A stretch of 64,000 bases of DNA from Marinococcus luteus_A (GCF_034497705.1 NZ_JAXRUV010000002.1:1-64000); one strand, 5' to 3'. Numbered from the stretch's first letter, positions 51,443 to 59,752 are shown. Made by a program: numbers and translations. Notes: a model not told the origin generated them from the letters alone.

Positions 51443-52351
51443 ATGCGAAAAAAAGTGTTTATACATATCGGTTTTCACAAGACAGCTACTACATTTTTAC
51501 AGCAGAATGTGTATCCTAAACTAAAACAGGAAATCAAATACATACGAAAAAAGCGCATCGATCAGGAACTGTATGATTTAAGGCTGAAACGGCTGAGCGA
51601 TGAAAATATTTATACCATCCGCACAAACATTGAAGCATTTATGCACCCGGACAAGCCGGTGCTTATTTCCTATGAAGGCCTCTCCGGGAGCCCGTTTTCC
51701 CAAAAAAAATCAAAAAATAATCTAAAGGTGCTTGAAGACCTCCGCCGCACTTTTCCGGCAGATACGTATGATACTCATATTATCGTTGGGGTACGGGATC
51801 AAATTGACCTGCTGACATCTCTCTACGTTCAATATCTCCATCAAGGCGGGTACAAGAGCGCCAAAGCTTTGTTTAAAGACTGGGAGGACCATGGCATTCT
51901 GGATCATTATCACTATTATCGCTATCTCCAAAAAATAGAAGAGCTTTTCGGACCGGATAACTATTACCTGCTGCAGTATGAAAACTTTCGCAACGATGAA
52001 TACGGGCAAATTTTGCAGCTGCTTCAGTATATGGGCATCGACCGTGTGCCAAAATATAACCGCTCAAAGCTGAACCGCAGCTACGGAGTTATGCAGGCAG
52101 TAATCGCCCGCAAGTTGAATTATTTTGTTAAAACACCGCTGAATCCAAACGGTAAAATTCCCATTGTCGACATTCCAAAGATTGGTATTGTATCTCCGCG
52201 GCGGCTGCTGCAGAATAACGCAAGCTTTGCCCTTCATTACAAAAGGTACTCGCTCCCTGTGAATCTTCAAAAAGTGCTGCAGCTGAAATACCAGAAGGAT
52301 AATGAGAAGCTTGCCGAAGCCTATCACATTAAAGATTATTCCAAGAGCTAA
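51443..52351 (+). CDS. sulfotransferase-like protein
   Basis: A 302-residue protein opening with KVFIHIGFHKTATTFLQQN, which matches the 5'-phosphosulfate-binding loop of PAPS-dependent sulfotransferases (GxxKT/GTT). A second segment, IIVGVRDQIDLLTSLYVQ, fits the 3'-phosphate site (R...S). It is rich in Tyr, His and Lys, with a basic C-terminus (pattern RYSLPVNLQKVLQLK). The acceptor is unknown; envelope polysaccharides are common targets. The ATG follows ACGGAGGAACCT. It stands alone with its own terminator in the accessory region. Sulfotransferases are unusual in Bacillaceae. Confidence 0.75.
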   Translation: MRKKVFIHIGFHKTATTFLQQNVYPKLKQEIKYIRKKRIDQELYDLRLKRLSDENIYTIRTNIEAFMHPDKPVLISYEGLSGSPFSQKKSKNNLKVLEDLRRTFPADTYDTHIIVGVRDQIDLLTSLYVQYLHQGGYKSAKALFKDWEDHGILDHYHYYRYLQKIEELFGPDNYYLLQYENFRNDEYGQILQLLQYMGIDRVPKYNRSKLNRSYGVMQAVIARKLNYFVKTPLNPNGKIPIVDIPKIGIVSPRRLLQNNASFALHYKRYSLPVNLQKVLQLKYQKDNEKLAEAYHIKDYSKS

Positions 52352-52380
52352 CCGAAGAGCCCCAGCTCTTCGGTTATTTT
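52351..52380 (+). terminator. terminator of the sulfotransferase-like gene
   Basis: A perfect stem (ACCGAAGAGC/GCTCTTCGGT) with a 4 nt loop and TATTTTT on the plus strand, placed between two converging genes. Confidence 0.85.
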
Positions 52381-52646
52381 TCAATCAAGGCGAGCGTATA
52401 GAGGCTTCTGCTCCCAGGTTCATAAAGATTCACCGTATCTGTGGAATACTGCAGAATCTCAGCCCGAAACGGTTCTGCTGCACCCACCTGCACATTAAAG
52501 TCATTTTCGTACAACAATACCGTCACATCGTGATATTCCTCATGCGTAACCTGAAACGTAAATTCGACGAGCCGTTTTCCTTCTTCCGTACGATCGTTTC
52601 TTAACAATGCCTCTTCATGAAACGCACGGCTATTAATATAAATCAT
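52374..52646 (-). CDS. DUF3219 family protein (YkvR-like)
   Basis: A small cytosolic protein of unknown function. I start at the ATG of MIYINSRAFHEEALL after AGGAGG-like AAAAGGAGGAAAAA, giving 90 residues. The conserved core VTHEEYHDVTVLLYENDF and the YSTDTVNLYEPGSRS-type C-terminus match what I recall of DUF3219. It converges on the sulfotransferase-like gene with a shared hairpin between them. No clue to its job from context. Confidence 0.75.
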   Translation of the reverse strand: MIYINSRAFHEEALLRNDRTEEGKRLVEFTFQVTHEEYHDVTVLLYENDFNVQVGAAEPFRAEILQYSTDTVNLYEPGSRSLYTLALIEK

Positions 52647-52814
52647 TTTTTTCCTCCTTTTGTTCTCCGCTTCATTCTGCCCTATAAAACCTCCCGTTAC
52701 AATAATTATGTCCAGTCCTCCCACGGCAGTTTAAGCCTGCCCTCCTGGTGGTACGGTAAGGAAAGGCTTTGTATAACTACGTATAGCCAAGCTGCAAAGA
52801 GAGGGGTATAACAT

Positions 52815-53666
52815 ATGAACACCATCAAATCCTATGTCAAAGAGCTCGTGGGCGAGTTTAAAAAGGACGATGTCCCATTACTTGCCGCCGCCCAATCCTA
52901 CTATTACCTGCTTTCCATTTTTCCAATGATGATTTTAATACTTACCATTCTTCCCCTTCTTAATATTGATTCCCAGGCCATCGTCACCCTTGTGCAGAAT
53001 ACAGCTCCAAGCGGCATGACTTCTGTGCTCGAGGAAAACATTCTGAGTATCGTTGAAACCCCAAGGGGCGGACTTTTCACTATCGGCCTGATCGGTGCAT
53101 TGTGGTCGGCTTCAAATGGGATCAACGCTTTCATTAACGCCTCTAATACGGCATACGACATCGAAGAAACACGCTCATTCCTTAAAGTCCGGGGCCTTTC
53201 CATTGCGCTGACGCTCGGCATGATTATTGCGCTTGCTGCCGCTCTTATACTCCCTATATTCGGCAACCTGATCATTGATTTTATCAGCTCTGTCGTCGCA
53301 CTCCCACCGCAGACCGAGCTGCTGTTTCAAATTCTCCGGTGGGTCGTCGCCCTGACTATAATGTCTGCCGTTCTTCTCGTACTATACCGTTTTGCCCCGA
53401 ATAAAACATTAAAGTGGAAGGAAATTCTGCCCGGCGCTGTCACAGCTGCAGTGCTCTGGCAGCTGATATCTCTCGCTTTTTCCTTTTATGTCAGCAACTT
53501 CGGCAACTACTCTGCCACCTATGGAAGCCTTGGTGGTATTATTATTCTGATGCTATGGTTCTTCCTGACCGGCATGATTTTAATGATCGGTGCTGAACTG
53601 AACGTTATTTATCACCGCAGGCGCGGGAAATCCTCCACCACGTCCGCTTCCACGGAAGAAACGTGA
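52815..53666 (+). CDS. YihY/BrkB family membrane protein
   Basis: A 283-residue inner-membrane protein with six predicted membrane segments (about 30-60, 95-115, 135-165, 180-205, 215-235, 245-265). It opens with FKKDDVPLLAAAQSYYYLLSIFPM, the family's amphipathic start, and contains NAFINASNTAYDIEETRSF and GSLGGIIILMLWFFLTG. YihY proteins were once called ribonuclease BN; transport roles are suggested but not established. The ATG follows AAGAGAGGGGTATAAC. A strong terminator follows. Confidence 0.9.
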   Translation: MNTIKSYVKELVGEFKKDDVPLLAAAQSYYYLLSIFPMMILILTILPLLNIDSQAIVTLVQNTAPSGMTSVLEENILSIVETPRGGLFTIGLIGALWSASNGINAFINASNTAYDIEETRSFLKVRGLSIALTLGMIIALAAALILPIFGNLIIDFISSVVALPPQTELLFQILRWVVALTIMSAVLLVLYRFAPNKTLKWKEILPGAVTAAVLWQLISLAFSFYVSNFGNYSATYGSLGGIIILMLWFFLTGMILMIGAELNVIYHRRRGKSSTTSASTEET

Positions 53667-53742
53667 GCCATGCTCTCCAGGAGCAGCCCTTTTTTCTTAT
53701 AAAGGCTTATCGTTTCAGGATCAGGTCAAAAATAGTAAAAGA

Positions 53743-53774
53743 AAGGCCCCCCTTCGCAGGGGCCTTCCTTTTTT
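53743..53774 (+). terminator. bidirectional terminator
   Basis: AAGGCCCC and GGGGCCTT pair with an 8 nt loop; the tail is CCTTTTTT on the plus strand and TCTTTTAC on the minus strand. It separates the YihY gene from the converging GT2 synthase gene. Confidence 0.88.
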
Positions 53775-53781
53775 GCCTTGT

Positions 53782-56049
53782 TCAGCTGATGCCTGAGGAC
53801 TGACTGCTGATGCTTTCCTGTAAAAACTGCATCCCTACCCACGTTTTACGGCCCCGCTGCTGGATCCATTGGGTCCGTGCGTAGTTATCGGGAAAATGAT
53901 CCTCTCTCCCGGAAATATAGACAATATCTCCGGGCTGAATACTTTTAACGTTTTTCACCTGCACTCGGCAGCCGCTCATGCTGTAATCCTTGACTACTGC
54001 TTCATAAATAACGTTGTTTACTTTTACAGTTGCAGACATATTTACCTGTTCCCGGACTGACATCCGTTTTGCCTGAGCCGGCTGTTTTTCCGTACCCCTG
54101 AAAAACTTCAGAAAGGCTCTTCCAAGCGAAGAACGCTCGTATATACGTTTCGTATAAATATCGGTCATTTCTAAAAACATGACCTGGATTAAACTCCGGT
54201 ACTGCTCCAGAGTCACATTTTGAAATTTACCTCCGGCAGCAGCTACGGCCTCTGCCTGGCCGCCGACCCACAGCTTATGCACGTGGATCCCGTTAATAGG
54301 ACCGGCGCTGAGCGTAAAGTGTTCTTCATGGGAAAGCCAGGATTTTGCTTCCGGGTGTGCTACTTCAAAACGCACCCCAGTCTCACTCAGATCCAGCACT
54401 TTGCACGGAAGCGTGCTTCCTCCGGCTGACACAGTGCCTTCCAGATCTACTTTGTGCCGTTCGGCTCCGCGAAAACGTGGACGTTCCACTGAAACCATTA
54501 ATGCCAATACGAGAGCTACAGCGTTATAGAGAATCCAGAAAATATTAATGTACAGTACGTCTTCGTTTTGAAAAAGCGTTAAGGAGGTAGTGAAATGCAG
54601 AACTACTCTAGCCAGCGCAACAAAGGTGAACGCAAGCAGTACCAGATAAGGGATGCTGACCCTCCACAAAAACTGCCGGCGGTCATTTTGGATACCCTTG
54701 GCTGTGACATTAAACTTGATGTTTTTCCGCATAAACGCTTCCGTAATTACCGAAATTGCCATGTACGGCGCCATGGCTACTTCATAAACGTGACTCCAGA
54801 GCGCGGTTCGTTTTTGGTCGGACATTAACCGAAAGGCCAGCTGGGATGAAAGAAAGGCCGGCAGCCAGTAAAGCACCAGCGTTTCAAACTCTGCATTCAG
54901 GCTGTAAATGGAAAAAATCAAAAACAACAGTGGCGCCAGCAGGAAAATCATTTTATAAACGCCGAAGAACCAGTAGTTGATGCCGTCCATATAGAACAGC
55001 CGCTGCATAAAGGAGAGGCCTTTGATTTTCATCGGATTCCATTTCCGCATGACCTGGATATTGCCCCGGCACCAGCGGTCTCTCTGCTTTAAAAGGTCAG
55101 CATATGTTTCCGGGGCGAGCCCGACGGCCAGAGTTTCGTTCACAAACACCGTCTTTTGGTCCCCGGTTTGAAGCAGCATCCCAGTCGCCATATCTTCCGT
55201 AATCACCCCAGTGGCAAATCCGCCGATATTCTCGAGCGATTTTCTGCGGAACAGAGCGTTACTACCTACGTACATGGTAGCGTTAAAGCGGTCTTTTCCT
55301 TCTTCAAGCCGGCGCATGAAAAAATCCTGCTCATTGGTGATGTTGTCTTCAAAAAACAAATTGTACTGAAAAGGATCCGCGTTATAAAACACTTGCGGTG
55401 CCTGGACGAACGAAACTTTTTCGTCCGTGAACTGTCCGATGGTGCGCTCGAGGAATTCGGCTTTTGGCACCATATCAGCGTCCATCGTCACGACTATTTC
55501 CCCGTCGGTTCTTGTTAACGCATCATTCAAGTTGCCAGCCTTCGCGTGTTCATTGCCGGGGCGGGAGATGTAGTCTACACCTAAGCTTTCTGCAAGACGG
55601 CGCACAGCCTCTCTTTTTCCGTCATCGCAGACGTACACCCTAAGTAGCTCTTCAGGATAGCGCATCATCGTGCATGCAGTCATGGTGCGCTTCAGAAGGT
55701 CTTCCGGTTCGTTATATGTGGCGATAAACACATCGACGGTAGGCAGGCTTTCCAGCTCTGAGAGCGGAATATGTTTTCGTTTGAATGGTTTCCAGGATAA
55801 AATCGTAAACATGATTGCCTGAAAATAGCCCATTATTTCTGTGGCCAGTAATAGGATCCCTGCGATAAAGCTGATGATGCCCAGTGTAGGAATCGTTTCG
55901 GCCGCTCTCCAGAAAAGATAGACAGCATTGATGATAAGAAAAAGGGAGAGCAGTATGTGCCGGGACCATAGCCATTTTTTTGCTGAAAAATACAGCAGCA
56001 TTAGTACAATTATCTCTGCTGCTAAGATGTACCAGAATGTGTCATACAT
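53782..56049 (-). CDS. processive GT2 polysaccharide synthase with two tandem PilZ domains
   Basis: A BcsA-like membrane beta-glycan synthase. The start is the ATG of MYDTFWYIL after GGGGGGCAGGAC, giving 755 residues. Order: three to four membrane segments (1-88), GT2 domain (about 103-330), further membrane segments to about 520, PilZ 1 (about 523-640), PilZ 2 (about 660-745). Catalytic motifs are complete: D142/D143, D190-A-D192, T284-E285-D286 and Q322-R-D-R-W326. FNVTAKG (446-452) matches cellulose synthases. Cellulose synthases have FFCGS where this protein has MYVGS (259-263). PilZ 1 has RGAER (527-531) and DLSETG (553-558); PilZ 2 has RMSVR (662-666) and DYSMSG (688-693), so both could bind c-di-GMP. 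It follows a GH10 gene by 14 bp. The product glycan is unknown. Confidence 0.9.
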   Translation of the reverse strand: MYDTFWYILAAEIIVLMLLYFSAKKWLWSRHILLSLFLIINAVYLFWRAAETIPTLGIISFIAGILLLATEIMGYFQAIMFTILSWKPFKRKHIPLSELESLPTVDVFIATYNEPEDLLKRTMTACTMMRYPEELLRVYVCDDGKREAVRRLAESLGVDYISRPGNEHAKAGNLNDALTRTDGEIVVTMDADMVPKAEFLERTIGQFTDEKVSFVQAPQVFYNADPFQYNLFFEDNITNEQDFFMRRLEEGKDRFNATMYVGSNALFRRKSLENIGGFATGVITEDMATGMLLQTGDQKTVFVNETLAVGLAPETYADLLKQRDRWCRGNIQVMRKWNPMKIKGLSFMQRLFYMDGINYWFFGVYKMIFLLAPLLFLIFSIYSLNAEFETLVLYWLPAFLSSQLAFRLMSDQKRTALWSHVYEVAMAPYMAISVITEAFMRKNIKFNVTAKGIQNDRRQFLWRVSIPYLVLLAFTFVALARVVLHFTTSLTLFQNEDVLYINIFWILYNAVALVLALMVSVERPRFRGAERHKVDLEGTVSAGGSTLPCKVLDLSETGVRFEVAHPEAKSWLSHEEHFTLSAGPINGIHVHKLWVGGQAEAVAAAGGKFQNVTLEQYRSLIQVMFLEMTDIYTKRIYERSSLGRAFLKFFRGTEKQPAQAKRMSVREQVNMSATVKVNNVIYEAVVKDYSMSGCRVQVKNVKSIQPGDIVYISGREDHFPDNYARTQWIQQRGRKTWVGMQFLQESISSQSSGIS

Positions 56050-56063
56050 GTCCTGCCCCCCTG

Positions 56064-57122
56064 TCAAAGTATATGATTAAAAATAAATGTTCGTTTCATG
56101 CGGTCATAGGCAGGTTTCGCTTCCCAGTTGCTGTCAAACAGCAGCGGCTCCCCGTTTTCTGATTCCTGCTCAGTGACCCAGCTTTCTGCATCACCAACCC
56201 CCCAGACGGTAAGGCCGCTGCAGGACTCCTCTTCCATACAGACGCCCGTTACATCTGCATAAATATCTGCCTGTGTCTCCAGACGTTCCTTTCGGGGAGC
56301 ATCCAGATTTTGCAGCTTTACATCCATCTCGGTTACAGCAGTCTCAAAACCAGCCGTTCCCCAACGCTTCAAGTTCTCCTGCATCTTTTCCCTGGAAAAT
56401 CTCGGATCGGCAGCATCAATGTGAGTCTGCATGCCAATACCGTCAATCGGGACGCCCTCGTTTTTCCAGCTGTTCAAGGCTTCAAACATAGCATCCGTTT
56501 TTTCATTTTTCATTTCATTTCCGTAATCATTGTAGTAAAGCTTTGCTTCTGGAGCCGCTTCGCGTGCCCATTCGAAGGCAAGAGGAATATATTCCGGGCC
56601 TATGTACTCCAACCAGATTGTTTCCTTGTAGCTTCCGTCGTCGTTCCAGGCTTCGTTAACGACGTCCCATTCCTGCACGCGTCCGCTGTAGTGCCCGGCC
56701 ATAGTCTGCACGTGATCCTTCAGCACCGCTTTAGCGCTTTGTTCATCCACTACTTCTTCATGAACCCAACCGGGAAGCGCTTCGCCCCATACAAGCGGGT
56801 GGCCCCGGACCTTCATGTCATTTTGTTCAGCAGTCTCTACAATTTCATCTGCTTTTTGAAAGCTGTAATTTCCCGGTTCAGGCTGTACGGCTTCCATCTT
56901 CATCTCGTTTTCCACCGTGATACTGCTGAATTCTTCAACGAGCAAGTCTTTATACTTTTCATTGTCCGAAAGCGGGTCCCAGCGCACCGAAGCACCTATA
57001 TAATGCCCGGAATTCTCAGCGTTTGTACCAAGTGAAGCGTTTGATTTCACTGCAAACCATCCTCCTGCCCCTGCCATAAGTAAGATCAGAAGCCCGGCTG
57101 TTACAAAAACGATCTTCTTCAA
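56064..57122 (-). CDS. GH10 endo-beta-1,4-xylanase-type glycosidase, membrane-anchored or secreted
   Basis: A retaining glycoside hydrolase of family 10. Of 352 residues, 5-25 form a signal peptide or anchor without a lipobox cysteine. The catalytic domain shows ENEMKMEAVQPEPGNYSF, GHPLVWGEALPGWV, the acid/base E157 in WDVVNEA, GIGMQTHID, and the nucleophile E265 in VTEMDV. No carbohydrate-binding module is attached. The start is TTG, about 10 nt after AAAGGAG. It leads directly into the GT2-PilZ synthase, so it probably trims or releases the nascent glycan outside the cell, the role of BcsZ in cellulose operons. Dietary xylan use is the alternative, but no transporter or xylose genes are nearby. 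Confidence 0.92.
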   Translation of the reverse strand: MKKIVFVTAGLLILLMAGAGGWFAVKSNASLGTNAENSGHYIGASVRWDPLSDNEKYKDLLVEEFSSITVENEMKMEAVQPEPGNYSFQKADEIVETAEQNDMKVRGHPLVWGEALPGWVHEEVVDEQSAKAVLKDHVQTMAGHYSGRVQEWDVVNEAWNDDGSYKETIWLEYIGPEYIPLAFEWAREAAPEAKLYYNDYGNEMKNEKTDAMFEALNSWKNEGVPIDGIGMQTHIDAADPRFSREKMQENLKRWGTAGFETAVTEMDVKLQNLDAPRKERLETQADIYADVTGVCMEEESCSGLTVWGVGDAESWVTEQESENGEPLLFDSNWEAKPAYDRMKRTFIFNHIL

Positions 57123-57451
57123 AACAGCATTTTCTCCTTTTTTGTGTTGTCATTATAAAGGCTGATTTTATAACTTTTTTTTCCAATTACGTATGTATTT
57201 ATACTTAATGATACCATTATTTTAGTGCGTTAAGAAGCTTTAACCCACACTTTTCCATTGATAATTCCAATCTATTTCTACATCCATAAATTTAAAACGA
57301 AAGGCAAATTATGTTGAACTGCGAAGTTTTTATGTATAAAAAACCTTTGTTTTTAAAGATTTTTGCTTAAAAAACCAGTATTCCTGCCTGATTTATGCTT
57401 ATAGTGTAACTAATAAAATTAAGACTGCAGCTGTGATAAGGAGGACCGTAT
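57123..57451. other. 329 bp divergent intergenic region
   Basis: A/T-rich DNA between the GH10 gene (leftward) and the deoR pseudogene (rightward), with no open frame of note. A TATAAT lies about 25 bp upstream of the GH10 ribosome site without a good -35 (a TTGGAA sits 22-23 bp away). A TATAGT at about 57400 could serve the deoR gene. I found no cre box or T-box. Confidence 0.5.
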
Positions 57452-58216
57452 ATGCTGGCTTTTGAATGAAGAGAAAAGATTCTATCCACCCTCTACAGTG
57501 ATAAAAAAGTATTCGTCGCTCCCCTTGCTTCAACGTTTAACGTCACTGAGGAAACGATTCGCCGTGACCTGGAAAAGCTTGAACGTGAAGGCACTGTTAC
57601 CCGTAATTACGGAGGAGCCACGCTCAATGAACGCACGAGCGAAGACCTTCCATACCAGACAAGAAATACGATTAATCTGGAAGAAAAAAGAATCATTGCG
57701 CAGCTCGCTCCGCCGCTCATCAAGGACGGCTCTTCCATTATGGCCGACACGAGTTCCACAGTGTATGAAGCACTGCAAGTGCTTCAGCAGTCCAAGGATC
57801 ATCTCACCATTATTACAAACAGCGTATCTATTCTTCAGGACTTTGCGTTTTCATCCTTTGACGTTTTTTCTACTGGAGGAAGCCTTCGGAAAAACTCGCG
57901 TTCTCTGGTGGGACCGTCAGCCATTCGTTCAGCACAGCAGTACAACGTCGATGCAGCTGTTGTCAGCTGTAAAGGCATTTCCATGACGCAGGGCATCATG
58001 GATACGAATGAGCCGGAAGCTGATTTAAAGCAGTACATGCAGAATCAGGCCCGGCAGGTTATTCTGCTTGTCGACCATACAAAGTTCGGAGCTGTCTCCC
58101 TGGTCAAAACGTTTCCTTTTGAACAGGTGGACTGCCTGGTAACCAACAAAAAACCTGCGGAGGAGTGGCTCGATTTTTTCGGAGAGCACGGAATTGAGGT
58201 TGTTTTCCCTTCATAA
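57452..58216 (+). pseudogene. DeoR family transcriptional regulator, interrupted by an in-frame stop at codon 6
   Basis: From the ATG at 57452 (good AAGGAGGACCGTAT site) the frame reads MLAFE, then TGA at 57467-57469, then continues without interruption for 249 codons to 58216. The family start is normally MLAFERREKIL, so a CGA-to-TGA change is the likely event. Downstream are the DeoR helix-turn-helix (NVTEETIRRDLEKLEREG), NYGGA, and the sugar-phosphate-sensing domain (MADTSSTVYEAL, VDAAVVSCKGIS, LLVDHTKFGAVSL). Everything but that one codon looks intact, so it is a recent pseudogene, a sequencing error, or a gene rescued by a rare internal start such as ATT. It converges on the Gfo/Idh/MocA gene. 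Confidence 0.85.
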
Positions 58217-58217
58217 T

Positions 58218-58260
58218 AAAGCTCTGTCTCTCTGCTGTGGCTGCAGAGAGACAGAGCTTT
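58218..58260 (+). terminator. bidirectional terminator
   Basis: A perfect 18 bp stem (AAAGCTCTGTCTCTCTGC and complement) with a 7 nt loop lies between the converging deoR pseudogene and oxidoreductase gene. The plus-strand tail is TATTTACG after TTT; the minus strand has TTATTATG after TTT. Confidence 0.9.
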
Positions 58261-58263
58261 TAT

Positions 58264-59169
58264 TTACGAGCTGGTAAGGTGCTGGACCACGTCTTCGGCC
58301 ATTTGATGGGTTTCCCAGGCCTGTTCATACATGTATTCTGGTATAATGTCCTGTTCCACAAAAGCCAGAAAGGTTGTAATAATAGTTTCAAAGCCGCGCT
58401 TTTTCAGCGTGGATTCCCAGTCGTTTTCTCCCTGGTGCCATACGTCTTTATTTTTATGAACACTCACGTCCCGGACATTACTTACCGTCAACGTCTGCTC
58501 CTGGTTCATCACGTCTACACGTTCCAGGGATGTGCCGGCTTCGCGGTTCATAATACCGAGCGCTGTCACATTGGGTGACTCAAGCTGAAGCGTCACATGG
58601 TGCAAGAGATCATATTCTCCTTTACCGCTCACCGTCATGTTCTCAATTGTTTCCGGGAACAAATACAAAATCGTATCAATCACATGAATAAAGTCGTCAA
58701 ACACAAAAGTGCGTGCATCCACTGCCTGATGGCCCCGATGCTTTTGAACGATAATCATATTCGTATCCTCTGCTTCCATCAGCTTTTGATAGGAAGGCGC
58801 ATGCCGGCGGTTGAAGCCGGTCATTAACAGCAGCCGCTTCTCCTTGGCTTTGGTGAGCAGCCGTTGGGCAGATGCGGCGTGGTACGTAATAGGCTTGTCC
58901 ACATACACGTGGATGCCCATGTCGAGCAGCGCATCTATAATAGGCTCATGCGCTACGGTAGCTGTATGCACAAATGCTGCTTTCATACCGCAACTCAGCC
59001 ACTCATCCATCTGCTGATACGTGTGAGGTATCGTATACGTATCAGCAATTTCTTTTAACGTGTCCGGGTTTCTTGTATACACGTGCAGTTCTACATCTTT
59101 TAAGTTGCTTAAAATCGGGAGATACGCTTTTTTCGCAATGTCCCCGATGCCAATCATTCCTATTTTCAT
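58264..59169 (-). CDS. Gfo/Idh/MocA family oxidoreductase
   Basis: An NAD(P)-dependent dehydrogenase acting on sugars or inositols; substrate unknown. The start is the ATG of MKIGMIGIGDIAKKAYLP after GGGAGGGGACACC, giving 301 residues. The Rossmann motif is GMIGIGDIA. The family's EKP motif appears as VDKPITYHA, with aspartate in place of glutamate. A C-terminal domain has FVFDDFIHVIDTILYLFP. It is close to the B. subtilis YteT/YrbE type only in general fold. A DeoR regulator facing it could have controlled sugar-related genes nearby. Confidence 0.9.
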   Translation of the reverse strand: MKIGMIGIGDIAKKAYLPILSNLKDVELHVYTRNPDTLKEIADTYTIPHTYQQMDEWLSCGMKAAFVHTATVAHEPIIDALLDMGIHVYVDKPITYHAASAQRLLTKAKEKRLLLMTGFNRRHAPSYQKLMEAEDTNMIIVQKHRGHQAVDARTFVFDDFIHVIDTILYLFPETIENMTVSGKGEYDLLHHVTLQLESPNVTALGIMNREAGTSLERVDVMNQEQTLTVSNVRDVSVHKNKDVWHQGENDWESTLKKRGFETIITTFLAFVEQDIIPEYMYEQAWETHQMAEDVVQHLTSS

Positions 59170-59288
59170 GGTGTCCCCTCCCGGGCCTGAGTTCATCAAG
59201 ATAACGGTTTCAAAATCAACAGGGTAATTTTGAATATCTTCTTCCCTCAGAATACCATAAATTGTTTCTTCACCGTTTTTTCACCAAA

Positions 59289-59471
59289 TTATTTATAGTA
59301 ATTTTCTTTTTGTTCTGCTATTTTCTGTACTTCAGCACGTATTTGCTGGTACGCAAGCCGTCCGCCCAGACAAAGCAGATCGTCTTCTTTGCTGTAGGGC
59401 GTGCGACTGGTTAAATGATCAATCTGTTTATCCAGATAAGCGGAGAGTAAATTGAGTTCTTCGTTTTTCAC
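59289..59471 (-). CDS. small hypothetical protein, coupled to the YolD-like gene
   Basis: Not recognised. I start it at a GTG that overlaps the stop of the upstream gene (TTGTGA) and follows GGGAGGAGTT, giving 60 residues. It is helical and charged (KNEELNLLSAYLDKQIDHL, YQQIRAEVQKIAEQKENYYK), without membrane segment or cysteine pair. Overlap and a good ribosome site support a real gene. Confidence 0.6.
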   Translation of the reverse strand: MKNEELNLLSAYLDKQIDHLTSRTPYSKEDDLLCLGGRLAYQQIRAEVQKIAEQKENYYK

Positions 59472-59752
59472 AACTCCTCCCACCCTTTTCGTACGGAAAG
59501 AATCCGGTCAAAAGAAATGTTATAATAACTGCCTTGTTCATCCTTCCAGTGAATAAGCCGCTTAATGTGATCAATATACGTGCATGTCCCTGTCGTTTCT
59601 ACATCATTTTCTTCATTTTTCCAGCGCAGCTTCAATTCATGCTTTTCTGCCCAGGCTTTACGGAGAAGACGTTCCTTCTGTTTCCAGTCCTCCGTTTCTT
59701 TTTCCCATTCCGCCGCTATCATGCGGGCGATTGTTTTTTGTTCTTCATTCAT
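59468..59752 (-). CDS. small YolD-like protein
   Basis: A 94-residue protein starting at the ATG of MNEEQKTIARMIAAEW. The first 50 residues are charged and helical. The C-terminal part (GTCTYIDHIKRLIHWKDEQG, then FDRILSVR) resembles the beta-strand core of YolD-like proteins, which are often encoded beside DNA polymerase Y-family genes; none is nearby. The likeness is weak and judged by eye. Confidence 0.6.
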   Translation of the reverse strand: MNEEQKTIARMIAAEWEKETEDWKQKERLLRKAWAEKHELKLRWKNEENDVETTGTCTYIDHIKRLIHWKDEQGSYYNISFDRILSVRKGWEEL

